A stretch of DNA of 64,000 nt, taken from NCBI GenBank assembly GCA_035574175.1, contig DATLZB010000158.1, positions 1 through 64,000 on the forward strand, read 5' to 3'. Positions within the stretch are counted from its first letter, which is position 1, and the number at the start of each line of letters is the position of its first letter. A model generated the notes under the pieces. It saw only the letters and a program-made list of their open reading frames with translations. It ran no database searches and had not been told where the DNA came from. Below are positions 27,461 through 36,700 of the stretch, one piece after another. Position numbers and translations under genes: made by a program. The DNA comes from DATLZB01 sp035574175. GTDB lineage: Bacteria > Pseudomonadota > Alphaproteobacteria > Rhizobiales > Hyphomicrobiaceae.

Positions 27461-28294
27461 TCAGTAGTCGGCCGGCTTGCTCAGCACCAGAATGCGCGGG
27501 GCATTGAGGAGCTGCTTGGGCGAGAACCAGGGCGGGAAGCGGTCGCCGCGTTTCGGGTTCGGATCGTCGTCCACCGCAATGGCGGTCGCGCGCCAGACGC
27601 TCATCCAGGCGAGCTTGGAGCAATAGAAAGCGCTGTCGTCGTCGAGGTCGAAGTTGAAGATATCGTAGGGCTTGCCAAGATGGCGCGCCGCCTCATCGGT
27701 AATGCGGGCGCGGACGGCGCCGTCAACACCGCGGAGGCGGCCGTGCCAGAACTGGTTGTCGGGGCGCCGCGCCAGCCACTCCTGGTAGGGAGAGCGCTGC
27801 ACAGTACCGCCGCCGAGGATGGCGAGGGGGCCGGTGGGGACCGCTTCGATGACATAGGGCATGCCGTCGGAGCCGATCTCGATGATGCCGACGTGGCCGG
27901 CCGAGACCTTGACGCCGCCGATGTCGATGCCGCGCGACACCGCGCTCTCGGAAGCACCCTCGAAGTAGTAGCGCTCGAACTCCTCGTAGCGCATCGAGCG
28001 CAGGCGCTCGGCCACCTCGGGGTATTGCACCGAGCGGGTCTGCGGGCCCAGCCGGCGGTCGCGCTCGGCTTGCCATTGGCGTGCCTCCGCGCTCGCCGGT
28101 TCGCCCGGAAGGGCACGCACGACGATGGCACCCTTCCGTTTCGGCCATAGGAAATCGCCCGGCTCGAAGCTTGCAGGATCGAGGCTGCCGCCGGCGGTGG
28201 GGCGAGGCTCTGCAGGGGCGGAGGCCGCGTCGCCGGCGCCCAATCCGAGCATGGAAAGAAGCCTGCGCCAGAGCGAGGGCCGTTGCGTTGGCAT
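27461..28294 (-). CDS. YiiX-like permuted NlpC/P60 cysteine hydrolase
   Basis: A 277-residue protein of the YiiX/YebB group, permuted papain-like hydrolases. The catalytic histidine is in SAGHVGIIEIG and the catalytic cysteine is in AFYCSKLAW, the His-before-Cys order that marks permutation. Family members act on amide or ester bonds in cell-wall or lipid-linked substrates; the target here is unknown. The start at 28294 has GGGGGAGGAG directly upstream; the frame extends to 28396 but the longer version lacks a site. The N-terminus has a short hydrophobic patch (LLSMLGLG) rather than a clear signal peptide. Confidence 0.82.
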   Translation of the reverse strand: MPTQRPSLWRRLLSMLGLGAGDAASAPAEPRPTAGGSLDPASFEPGDFLWPKRKGAIVVRALPGEPASAEARQWQAERDRRLGPQTRSVQYPEVAERLRSMRYEEFERYYFEGASESAVSRGIDIGGVKVSAGHVGIIEIGSDGMPYVIEAVPTGPLAILGGGTVQRSPYQEWLARRPDNQFWHGRLRGVDGAVRARITDEAARHLGKPYDIFNFDLDDDSAFYCSKLAWMSVWRATAIAVDDDPNPKRGDRFPPWFSPKQLLNAPRILVLSKPADY

Positions 28295-28513
28295 GCTCTC
28301 CTCCCCCTCAGCCAGCGCTTTTGGCGCACTCCAGACACCGAACACCAGCTCAGCAGGATGTGGCCATGAAACAAGGCTCAGTTCAAGCGCAGGCATGGCA
28401 TCATCGGCACGGCGCGAGCGGACGCATCTGGATCGGGCAAGGGCCGCGGGCTATGTAAGGTCACGCGCCGCCACGCCACAATTGCGGGGCGGACCCGCTC
28501 GGTGGATTCAACC

Positions 28514-29263
28514 ATGGCCGGACACTCTCAGTTCAAGAACATCATGCACCGCAAGGGCCGCCGGGACGCGGCCCGCTCCAAAGCGTTCGCCAAGCTCGCC
28601 CGCGAGATCACGGTGGCGGCGAAATCGGGTCTGCCCGACCCCGCCATGAACCCGCGGCTGAGGCTCGCCGTCCAGGCAGCGCGCGCCGAAAACATGCCGA
28701 AGGAAAACATCGAGCGGGCGATCAAGCGGGCGCAGGGTGCGGAAGCGGAAAACTACGAGCAGGTGCGTTACGAGGGCTACGGGCCGGGCGGGGCGGCCAT
28801 CGTGGTCGAGGCGCTGACCGACAACCGCAACCGCACGGGGGGCGCAGTCAGGGCGGCATTCACGAAGTACGGCGGCAATCTCGGGTCGACCGGATCGGTG
28901 GCGCACATGTTCAGCCGCGTCGGCGAGATCATCTACAAGGGAGAGGCCGGGACGGCCGACGACGTTCTGGAGGCGGCGATCGAGGCCGGCGCGGACGACG
29001 TGGCGTCGGATGGCAACAGCCACGTCATCACCTGTGCGTTCGAGAGCCTCGGTGCGATCGCGCATGCGCTTGAAGAGAAGCTCGGGACGCCGGAGTCGGT
29101 GAAGGTGGTGTGGAAGCCCAACGTGACGACCGAGCTCAGCGAGGCGGCCGCCGAAAGCGTTCTGAAGCTGATCGCGGCGCTCGAGGAGGACGACGACGTG
29201 CAGGCCGTGTTCTCCAACTTCGAAGTGGACGAGGCGCTGCTCGCCAAGCTCACCGCGGCCTGA
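28514..29263 (+). CDS. YebC/PmpR-family protein
   Basis: Conserved three-domain protein of 249 residues (MAGHSQFKNIMHRKGRRDAAR opening, split motif). Other signatures are NMPKENIERAIKRA, YEGYGPGGAAIVVEALTDN, NRTGGAVRAAFTKYGGNLG and the acidic end EEDDDVQAVFSNFEV. The family contains transcription factors (PmpR) and, more recently, factors that help ribosomes through proline-rich stretches, so no single function is claimed. ATG at 28514 is the canonical family start; ATG at 28502 adds four residues. ruvC is not next to it in this window. Confidence 0.95.
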   Translation: MAGHSQFKNIMHRKGRRDAARSKAFAKLAREITVAAKSGLPDPAMNPRLRLAVQAARAENMPKENIERAIKRAQGAEAENYEQVRYEGYGPGGAAIVVEALTDNRNRTGGAVRAAFTKYGGNLGSTGSVAHMFSRVGEIIYKGEAGTADDVLEAAIEAGADDVASDGNSHVITCAFESLGAIAHALEEKLGTPESVKVVWKPNVTTELSEAAAESVLKLIAALEEDDDVQAVFSNFEVDEALLAKLTAA

Positions 29264-29276
29264 CCCTCGCCATCCC

Positions 29277-30134
29277 TCAGCGGCCGGCGGCGAGGGCGGC
29301 ACGGATGCGGCGGACCTCGCCGCTCAGTCTCCTGATGGCGGCGGGCAGCGCCGGGCCGGCGCAGGTGATCTCGCGGTAGGGCAGAAACGCGCGCCGTTCC
29401 GGCGGTACCACCGCGGCGAGGGCCGGATGGCTCAGGAGGGCAGCTCCCTGATCCGCCGGAGGGCGGTCCTCGTCCTGCAGGATGAGCAGGTCGGGCCGCG
29501 CCTTCAGGGCCAGCTCGAGAGAGACGCGCTCCACCGAGACAATGCCAAGCGCATCGGCGGCGTTGGCGATGCCGAGGCGGCGCATCAGGTCGGCGATGAG
29601 CGTCTCGCGGCCGGAGGCGAATCCGCGCCGCTGCATCTGCAGGGCCTGAAGCGGCGGACCGGGAGGTGGGGTAGCTTCGGCAAGGACGCGATCGATTTCA
29701 CTCACAAGGCGGCTGCCTCGCTCGGGGTGGCCGAGCAGCGCGGCGGCTCTGGCGATCTCTGCCCTGGCCTCGGCAACGGTGGTGACCGGGGTGAACGTCG
29801 CCATCGGCACGGCGTGTGTGGCAAGGGCCATTCGGGTGGCGGCGGAGGAGTAGGCGCCGGCGAGCACGAGGTCGGGGGCGAGCTTCAGCACCTCCTCGGC
29901 CGTCCCGCGCACGGCACGAAACGCCGCGGCTTTCCCGGCAAGGAAGGAAAGGCTGTCGAGCCGCGACAGGTAGCTCAGCGCGGCGATCTGGCCGGGGTCG
30001 GCCAGCGCCAGGGCGAGTTGGTCGGTGCAGAGGTTGATCGAGACGACGCGGCGCGGCGGTTGGGCGGCGGCCGCCGTCGCAGCAAGGAGCGCGCTCATTG
30101 CCAGCGCGGAAAGGATGCCTCGCATCGCAGGCAT
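29277..30134 (-). CDS. BtuF-like periplasmic binding protein (cobalamin/Fe-siderophore type)
   Basis: A 285-residue ABC-transporter binding protein of the helical-backbone class. A signal peptide (GILSALAMSALLAATAAAAQ) precedes RRVVSINLCTDQLALALADP, the standard opening of BtuF/FepB-type proteins. KLAPDLVLAGAYSS and ALKARPDLLILQD are the two lobe motifs. Cobalamin or ferric siderophores are the usual ligands. No permease or ATPase gene is next to it, so the partner subunits must be elsewhere. The cobST genes 10 kb away make a corrinoid ligand tempting, but this is inference only. Confidence 0.82.
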   Translation of the reverse strand: MPAMRGILSALAMSALLAATAAAAQPPRRVVSINLCTDQLALALADPGQIAALSYLSRLDSLSFLAGKAAAFRAVRGTAEEVLKLAPDLVLAGAYSSAATRMALATHAVPMATFTPVTTVAEARAEIARAAALLGHPERGSRLVSEIDRVLAEATPPPGPPLQALQMQRRGFASGRETLIADLMRRLGIANAADALGIVSVERVSLELALKARPDLLILQDEDRPPADQGAALLSHPALAAVVPPERRAFLPYREITCAGPALPAAIRRLSGEVRRIRAALAAGR

Positions 30135-30176
30135 GGCGAACGCTCACCCATGTCTCCGGGCCGGACACTGACCGGG

Positions 30177-30252
30177 TGGCGACCCCGGCAGGACTTGAAC
30201 CTGCGACCTACAGATTAGGAATCTGCCGCTCTATCCGCTGAGCTACGGGGCC
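30177..30252 (-). tRNA. tRNA-Arg (anticodon CCT)
   Basis: A 76-base cloverleaf on the minus strand. Acceptor arm GGCCCCG pairs with CGGGGTC (one G-T), followed by the discriminator G and an encoded CCA. The D arm is GCTC/GAGC. The anticodon stem is GCAGA/TCTGT with loop TTCCTAA, so the anticodon is CCT, reading the AGG arginine codon. The T arm is GCAGG TTCAAGT CCTGC. It sits between the btuF-like gene and the divergent SNase-like gene. No integrase or direct repeat of its 3' end is seen nearby. Confidence 0.95.
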
Positions 30253-30414
30253 ATGCGGGAGGCCATGGCAATAGCACAGGCACGGCGCCGTTCCCAGCCT
30301 GCTCGCCCCGGGTACCACTGGTCGCAGGCTCGACAGCGTGGCACAAGCGAGGGCTGGCCGCACCTTGGGGGTTGACGATCGCCACCAGGAGGGATCGCCA
30401 CGTCAAGAGCACGC

Positions 30415-31266
30415 TTGCGCGCCTGTTCCGCCTGCTGGTCCGTGCCGGGGCTCGTCCTGTCGGCGGCGGTGGCTGCGGCCGCAAGCGGTGCCGCCGCTGA
30501 GCTGAAGGACTGCCGGCCTGGGACGAGCCCGGCCCATGCCGCCGTGCGCGTCATCGACGGCGAGACGTTCGTTATCGAGGGGGGCTCTGAGGTGCGGCTC
30601 GCCGGCATCATGACGCCGCGCGCCAGCGACGCCGGCGCCGAAGGCGGGAAGCTTCCTCTGGAAAGCAAAGCGCGGCTTGCGCTGGAGCGCCTGATCCTCG
30701 GAAAGCCCGTGGAATTGGCTCGCGAGGCGCGGGGCAGTGATCGCTACGGACGACTGCTGGCACAGGTCTTCGTTCATGGCGGGGGGGCGCCGCCCGCGTG
30801 GGTGCAGGGGTATCTCTTGAGCCACGGACTGGCGCGGGTGGTGGGGGCGCCGGAGCTGCCAAGTTGCCTTGAGGCGCTGCTCGGTCAGGAACGCACGGCG
30901 CGGCAGGCCAACGCAGGGCTGTGGGCCGATCCCATCTACCAGGTGCGTCCGGCTTGGCGGACGGCGGAGCTGCTTGGGCTCCGGGGCACCTACCAAATCG
31001 TGGAAGGGCGCATCGTGGCGGCGGCCGAGCGCGGAAGGCGCATCTACCTCAACTTCGGGCGCGACTGGCGGCAGGACTTCACGGCGGGTCTCGAGGCGGC
31101 CGCGAACAAGCTCATGGCGCGCAGAGGAGTCGACGTGCGCACGCTCGCCGGAGCGCGCGTGCGCGTTCGCGGCTGGATCGAGCGGCGCAACGGTCCCTAC
31201 ATCGAGGTAGAGCATCCCCATCAGCTCGAGCGGCTGGAGGAGGCTGGCGCGAGCGCCGCGGAATAG
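30415..31266 (+). CDS. Exported SNase-like protein with altered catalytic site
   Basis: A 283-residue secreted protein of the thermonuclease fold. The signal peptide spans roughly residues 9-28. The SNase OB-fold runs from about 43 to 175, followed by a second, OB-like region (YQIVEGRIVAAAERGRRIYLNFG). Compared with staphylococcal nuclease, VRLAGI keeps the Arg35 equivalent (Arg61) and RYGRLLA keeps Arg87 (Arg113), but the Asp40 and Glu43 positions are Met66 and Arg69 in GIMTPR, and Asp21 is Glu50. Loss of the general-base Glu suggests a non-catalytic or altered protein. The start is a TTG; AGGAGGG lies 20 bases upstream, so the start is uncertain. Confidence 0.78.
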   Translation: MRACSACWSVPGLVLSAAVAAAASGAAAELKDCRPGTSPAHAAVRVIDGETFVIEGGSEVRLAGIMTPRASDAGAEGGKLPLESKARLALERLILGKPVELAREARGSDRYGRLLAQVFVHGGGAPPAWVQGYLLSHGLARVVGAPELPSCLEALLGQERTARQANAGLWADPIYQVRPAWRTAELLGLRGTYQIVEGRIVAAAERGRRIYLNFGRDWRQDFTAGLEAAANKLMARRGVDVRTLAGARVRVRGWIERRNGPYIEVEHPHQLERLEEAGASAAE

Positions 31267-31292
31267 CGGCCGGTGGCATGGCAAGGAACGGC

Positions 31293-31325
31293 GCCCGGCC
31301 GAGATCGGCCGGGCCTTCCCCTTGT
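31293..31325 (+). terminator. Intrinsic terminator between SNase-like gene and carD
   Basis: Perfect 9-bp stem GCCCGGCCG / CGGCCGGGC with an AGAT loop (31293-31314), followed by a pyrimidine tract CTTCCCCTTGTCTT. It sits 27 bases after the SNase-like stop. The convergent carD ends 14 bases beyond, and the near-symmetric stem could serve both directions, though the T tract favours the plus strand. Confidence 0.65.
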
Positions 31326-31338
31326 CTTGCGCGCGTTT

Positions 31339-32379
31339 TCAGGCCGCCTTGACCTCGGCGTCGATCGCGTCGCCGCCTTCGGCCGCCGCACGCCGGCCCC
31401 GAGCACTCTTGGAGAGCACCTCGGTGATGCGCTGAACGGCACCGCGGTCGTCAATTTTCTCCACCACGGCGATCTCGCGTGCCATACGATCGAGAGCCGC
31501 CTCGTAGAGCTGACGCTCGGAGTAGGACTGCTCGGGCTGCGACTCGGAGCGGTAGAGGTCACGAACCACTTCGGCGATGGCAACGAGGTCGCCAGAGTTG
31601 ATCTTGGCCTCGTATTCCTGAGCGCGCCGGCTCCACATCGTGCGCTTGATGCGGGCGCGGCCTTTGAGCGTTTCCATGGCCTTGTGCACGACGCTCGGGT
31701 CGGAAAGCTTGCGCATGCCGACGCTCTGCAGCTTGCCGGTCGGCACCCGCAGGGTCATCTTGTCCTTCTCGAAGTTGATCACGAACAGTTCGAGCGCCAT
31801 TCCGGCGATTTCCTGCTCCTCGATGCCGACGATGCGCCCCACGCCGTGGGCCGGATAGACGATGTACTCGTTGGTCTTGAAGCCGTGCCGCTGGCCCACC
31901 GGCTTCTTGCTGGCGGCAAGCTGGCGGTGCGCTTCGGCCGCCTTCGCCGCGAGATCCTTCGGGGTCGCCGGAGCGGAGGGCCTGACAGCACCGGCCGGTA
32001 CGGATGCGGTCGCAACGCCGGCCGCCCGCCGGGCCTGGATCGCCTCCACGGCAGCTCGCGTCTCCGCCGCGCGGGCCTCCGCTTGCGACGGAATGGGCTT
32101 GCTTACCGCCGGCGGCTTCGTTGCCGACTGGGCGACGGCCTTTACCGTGGTCCGCGCCGGCTGAACCTTGGCGGGCGCCGCCTTAAGCTGTGCCTGCTTG
32201 GGCTGAGGGGCCCTCGCCTTCACCTTGACGGAGCGGGACTTGGTAGTCGCCCCAGCAACTTTCTTACCAACGGTCTTTGGCTGGGCCGCCGCCCGTGCCG
32301 CTGCGGCACGGGGCGTGCGCTTGGTTGCCGCGGCCTTAGCCATGCGAACCTTGGCGGGGACCTTCTTCTTCTGAGCCAT
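31339..32379 (-). CDS. CarD-family transcription regulator with long Lys/Ala-rich N-terminal tail
   Basis: A 346-residue protein. Residues about 166-330 are a CarD domain: TNEYIVYPAHGVGRIVGIEE is the RNA-polymerase-interacting module, and the C-terminal helices (MWSRRAQEYEAKINSGDLVAIAEVVRDLY) bind the promoter. CarD stabilises open complexes at rRNA and other promoters. Residues 1 to about 165 are unusual: a low-complexity Lys/Ala/Pro/Arg-rich tail like the eukaryotic histone H1 C-terminus, probably disordered and DNA-binding. I use the ATG at 32379, preceded by AGAAGG; an open frame to 32556 exists but lacks a ribosome site. It ends the helicase-S4-fdxA-carD run. Confidence 0.9.
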   Translation of the reverse strand: MAQKKKVPAKVRMAKAAATKRTPRAAAARAAAQPKTVGKKVAGATTKSRSVKVKARAPQPKQAQLKAAPAKVQPARTTVKAVAQSATKPPAVSKPIPSQAEARAAETRAAVEAIQARRAAGVATASVPAGAVRPSAPATPKDLAAKAAEAHRQLAASKKPVGQRHGFKTNEYIVYPAHGVGRIVGIEEQEIAGMALELFVINFEKDKMTLRVPTGKLQSVGMRKLSDPSVVHKAMETLKGRARIKRTMWSRRAQEYEAKINSGDLVAIAEVVRDLYRSESQPEQSYSERQLYEAALDRMAREIAVVEKIDDRGAVQRITEVLSKSARGRRAAAEGGDAIDAEVKAA

Positions 32380-32835
32380 GAGCCTTCTCACTCTCTCGTC
32401 ACATGTACGCCGACCTGCTCGTCCATCTGCTCGTCCAATGCCCCTCTCGCCGGCTCGACCATGGCTTTGGGTCAAGCGTGCGCAACAAAAACCGGCGCGC
32501 CGACCCGTCGTCGCCGCCGGCCCCTCACCTTCCCGAAGCGCGCATCTTCCGCTCACCGAAGCGGGCGCTTCCGTGGATGTGGCTCGTCAGATTGAAATTG
32601 CTGCCAATTCGGCTGATCGGTCGTGCCAGAAGCACGCTGTCTGAGCAGGCTACATGCCCACCGTTGGCCCGATCGATGTTCCTCGTTTGTTTCCGCGACC
32701 ACACAGGCCGGACCATAACATAAAGTTCACGAAAATAGAAGGGCGCTTGCAGGGGAGCTTCCACGCGAGCTTAACAAGTTTGTGAAAACTCTATGCAGAT
32801 CAATTTGTTGTACGCACCTGCGGCACGCCGACCCT
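32380..32835. other. 456-base intergenic region upstream of carD
   Basis: No supported gene. The part from about 32690 to 32810 is clearly more AT-rich than its surroundings (TAACATAAAGTTCACGAAAATAG) and likely contains the carD promoter on the minus strand, for which TTATGTTATGG on that strand is a possible -10 area. A 79-residue minus-strand frame at 32525-32764 has no recognisable content or ribosome site. The fdxA terminator should also be here, but I see no good hairpin. Confidence 0.4.
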
Positions 32836-33174
32836 TCAGTCACCCGATCCCGGTTCAGGCGAAAAGTAGGCCGCGAACTTCCCCTTTTGATCGCGGTATT
32901 CATCGGCATCCGGCGGGGCAGGCTTCTTGGCCGTGATGTTGGGCCACTTCTCGGCATAGATCCGGTTGAGCTCCAGCCACTGCTCAAGGCCCGGCTCGGT
33001 ATCCGGCTTGATGGCATCCACGGGGCACTCGGGCTCGCATACCCCGCAGTCGATGCACTCGTCGGGGTGGATGACGAGCATGTTCTCGCCCTCATAGAAA
33101 CAATCGACCGGGCACACCTCCACGCAATCGGTGTACTTGCACTTGATGCAATTCTCGTTGACGACGTAGGTCAT
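32836..33174 (-). CDS. fdxA: 7Fe-8S ferredoxin FdxA
   Basis: A 112-residue ferredoxin with one 3Fe-4S and one 4Fe-4S cluster. The cysteines lie in CIKCKYTDCVEVCPVDCF and CIDCGVCEPECPVDAI, and the C-terminal extension (LNRIYAEKWPNITAKKPAPPDADEY) is typical of the FdxA/Azotobacter FdI family. It carries electrons for unspecified reductases. ATG at 33174 gives the canonical MTYVVNENC start; the frame continues to 33411 without meaning. It lies between the S4 gene and carD, on the same strand, a recurrent rhizobial arrangement. Confidence 0.95.
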   Translation of the reverse strand: MTYVVNENCIKCKYTDCVEVCPVDCFYEGENMLVIHPDECIDCGVCEPECPVDAIKPDTEPGLEQWLELNRIYAEKWPNITAKKPAPPDADEYRDQKGKFAAYFSPEPGSGD

Positions 33175-33317
33175 TGGCTGGTTTGGCCGCTCCCGATCGC
33201 GCCGGATGCCCGATCGAGCCGTATCTATGAGTTCGCGGACCATGCCGCAGTTGGGCAGGTTGACGCAATAGCGCGGGCAGGCGGTGCGAGCGCCCGCATG
33301 CGCACTGCAGTGGGCCG

Positions 33318-33728
33318 CTATGCGGAGCCCGACTTCAACCGCTCGATCTGGCGCCGCTGTCGCTTGGTCGGCCGTCCGCCGCCGACAGGGCTGCGGGAGG
33401 CGTCGCTGCAATGGTTGTGCGTCTCGGGTGCGGGACGAGGCGGCGTCAGGTCCTCATACAGCATGTGGGCGTCGGCCGGCGGCCCCCTCCGCCGGCCTGG
33501 TGCAACCACCTTCAATATGCGCACCCGTCCGGCCACCAGGACGGTGACGACGGCTCCGGGCCGCAGGATGAGGCTCGGCTTGTCGGTCCGCTCGCGATTG
33601 ACCCGTACCTTGCCAGCGAGGATCAGGCGCGCTGCCAATGAGCGGGTTTTGACCACACGCGCAAACCAGAGCCACTTGTCGAGCCGCTGGCCGAGGATCT
33701 CCTCCCGCCCGGTCGAACCCGCGCTCAT
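33318..33728 (-). CDS. S4-domain RNA-binding protein (Hsp15-like)
   Basis: A 136-residue protein with an S4 RNA-binding domain at about residues 13-60 (QRLDKWLWFARVVKTRSLAARLILAGKVRVN), like heat-shock protein Hsp15, which binds stalled 50S subunits carrying nascent peptide. The tail is basic (RPTKRQRRQIERLKSG). The start overlaps the stop of the helicase gene by four bases (ATGA type), so translation is probably coupled. This suggests a joint role with the helicase in RNA or ribosome quality control (inference). Confidence 0.9.
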   Translation of the reverse strand: MSAGSTGREEILGQRLDKWLWFARVVKTRSLAARLILAGKVRVNRERTDKPSLILRPGAVVTVLVAGRVRILKVVAPGRRRGPPADAHMLYEDLTPPRPAPETHNHCSDASRSPVGGGRPTKRQRRQIERLKSGSA

Positions 33729-36700
33729 GACGTGGAGGGATCCTGCGCCCGCTTCTCAAGCGCGATCTTGAGAGCGCCGAGGGCGGCAAACGGGGAATCG
33801 GGGTCGATGGCGCCCCGCTTCTGCGACGGCGAAGACGCGGTTCGGGCGTTGGCGGCTTGCGGTTCTTCACGGCGCGGCGATCTGGCGGGGGCATCCTTTG
33901 GTCGCGGGCGCTGTTTCGGGCGCCGGCCGCCGGGACCGTCGGTACGCGCGCGGCCCGCAGCCTGATCATCGGCCGGCCGGGCGCTCTTGTCCCGTCGGCC
34001 AAAGCGCCGGCGGTCCTCGTCGCGGTGCTGCTCACGCCGGCGGCGTGGACGCCAGATCTCAACGAAGGTGGGTTCGGCGGCATTCGCCTGCTGGGGCGCG
34101 TCGCCTGCCGGCAACACCAGCGTTGCGGGCTGTGGCTCAGCCCCCGGCGCGGCTTCCGCCTGCGGCGAAGGCGGAGTATCGGTCGGCGCCGTCGCGGCGG
34201 GGTCGGTGGGCGCCGCGTCAGACGATGTGGGGGCCGTCGCGGCAGTCGCAGCAAGGGACTCAGCCGTTTCGGTCTCCGGTTGCCCGACCGCGTCGGTCGG
34301 TCGAGCGCCCGCCTCCGCGGAGGCGGCCGGCGGGGGCGCGGTCGCGGTGCTCGGCAGCGGCCTGCGCTCGCAGGCGAAGCCCAGCGCGCGCAGCACATGG
34401 CTCAACTCCTCGCAGGAGCAGCCGAGGATCGACATCATCTCGGGCGTCACGGTGAAGCCGCCATCGCCGGTCGAGCCCTTCGGAGGCGTGGCGGCGGCCT
34501 CGCTCGGGCGCCAGGCGAGCAGCGTGCGGATGAGATCGGCCAATCGCTCGAGGATGTCGATGCGGATGGCGCGGGGGCCGCACACATGGAAGCCATAGGC
34601 GCGATAGAAGGGCTCGGGCACCTTGGGGTCAACGGCGAAGGAGGTGAGACCGGGGCGAGGCAGCTCCGGCAGCGCATCGAGCGACATGCCGTGCGCGCCC
34701 GCATGCTTGAGGGACCACAGCACCACGGTCAGCTCGGCGGCGGCCGGCTTCAGCAGCGGCGGAAAGTAGATGTTGAACGCGCCGAAGCGGACGCCGTACT
34801 TCCTCAGCTGGGCGCGGGCAGCCTGATCGAGGGATCGCATCTCGTGGGCGACGGCCTCGCGTTTCAGCGCGCCGAAGCATTCGCGCAGGCGGAAGGCGAT
34901 GCCGCGCGCCAGTCCGGTCACGTCCTCGGCGGCGGCGATGTCGACCAGCGGTTTCAACCGCTCGCCAATGAGCTCCGTCAGCCAAGCGTCGAGCCGCGCC
35001 TGTACCTTGTCCCTGTCGGCCGGCTGCAAGTGCTCGTCGGCAATGATGACGACCTGGGGGTTCAGCCCCTTCTCGCCCGGCTCAAGGCGGGCGATCTCCT
35101 CGCCGCGCCAGAGAATTCGCCCGCGGCGGGACAGGTGGAAGGCGTCCTGCTTGGCCGCCGCGACCCGGCGGGCACGCATCGACAGCTCCTTGGCGAGCAC
35201 CTGCGCCGCGGCATGACGGGCCGCCTTGCCGTGAATGCCTTCGGCCTGGCCGTCGGGCGAGAAACAGAAGCCTTTAAGGCGGCCCACGTAATGGGACTCG
35301 ACGTGGATGGCACCGTCGTCGGAGATGTCGGCGGCGAGCGCCTCCTTGTCGCGCAGGCGCCGCATCAACGCGCTGGTTCTGCGGTCGACGAAGCGCAGGG
35401 CGAGGCGCTCATGGAGGGCATCCGAGAGGCGGTCCTCGATGGCCCGCGTGCGACCCTGCCAATGCGCCGGGTCCTTCAGCCAGTCCGGGCGGTTGGAGAC
35501 GAACGTCCAGGTGCGGATGTGGGCAATGCGGTTGGCCAGCGTGTCGATGTCGCCGTCGGTGCGGTCGGCAAAGGCCACCTGGCGGGCGAACCAATCCTCG
35601 GGAATCCTTTCCTCGGGCCCGAGCAGGAACTTGTAGAGCGTGGCCACGAGCTCGGCGTGGTTCTGCGCCGAGATGTTGCGATAGTCGGGGATCTGGCAGA
35701 CCTCCCATAAGGTGGCAACCGCCGCCGGGCCGACGGCCAGTGCCACCACGTCACGGTCAGCGCTCACATTTTCCAACGCCGTGACATCGTCGGCCATGCG
35801 CGCGCGCGCAAGACGCGGTTCCTTGGGAAGCTGCCGGAGACTGTCGCGCAGAGCGTCAAGGGAGGAGAAGTCGAGCGTGCGTGCGCGCCATTGCAAGGTC
35901 TTCACGGTGTCGAAGACGTGCGTCTCGAGGCGCTCAACCACGTCCTGCTCGAAGGGACCAACATCTCCCGTCACGCCGAATGTGCCGTCATTCATGTGCC
36001 GGCCGGCGCGGCCGGCGATCTGGGCCAGCTCGGCCGGTGTCAGCTGGCGATGGTTCTGTCCGTCGAACTTGCGGGTGCCGGCAAAGGCCACATGGTTGAC
36101 ATCGAGATTGAGCCCCATGCCGATGGCGTCGGTGGCAACCAGAAAGTCCACATCGCCGGACTGGTAGAGGGCAACCTGGGCGTTGCGCGTGCGCGGGGAG
36201 AGTGCGCCGAGAACGACGGCGGCACCGCCTCGCTGGCGGCGGATCAGCTCGGCGATCTGGTAGACATCGTTGGCCGAGAATGCAACGACGGCAGTGCGTG
36301 CCGGCAGCCGCGTGATCTTTTTCTGACCGGCATAGGTGAGCTTGGACAGCCGCGGCCGCGAGACGAAGTGTGCGCCACGGACAAGGTCGGCAATCGCCTC
36401 GCGCATGGTGCCGGCGCCCAGCAGCAGCGTCTCAAGACGGCCGCGCTCATGAAGCAGGCGGTCGGTGAAGACGTGACCCCGCTCGGGGTCGGCGGCCAGC
36501 TGAACCTCGTCGATGGCCAGGAAGTCGACCTCGATGTCGCGGGGCATGGCCTCGACGGTCGACACCCAGTAGCGCGGATTTTCCGGGCGGATTTTTTCCT
36601 CGCCAGTGATCAGCGCGACCTTGTCAGGCCCAGTGCGCGCGGCGATCTTGTCATAGACCTCGCGCGCCAGCAGGCGGAGCGGTAATCCGATCATGCCGGT

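Noticed and set aside
30177..31266. tRNA-Arg as integration site of a mobile element
   Set aside because: No integrase, no repeat of the tRNA 3' end and ordinary flanking genes.
32380..32556. Extension of carD upstream of 32379
   Set aside because: A good ribosome site precedes the ATG at 32379; the upstream part has no coding character.
32525..32764. 79-residue minus-strand frame in the carD upstream region
   Set aside because: No family match, no ribosome site, lies over the AT-rich probable promoter.
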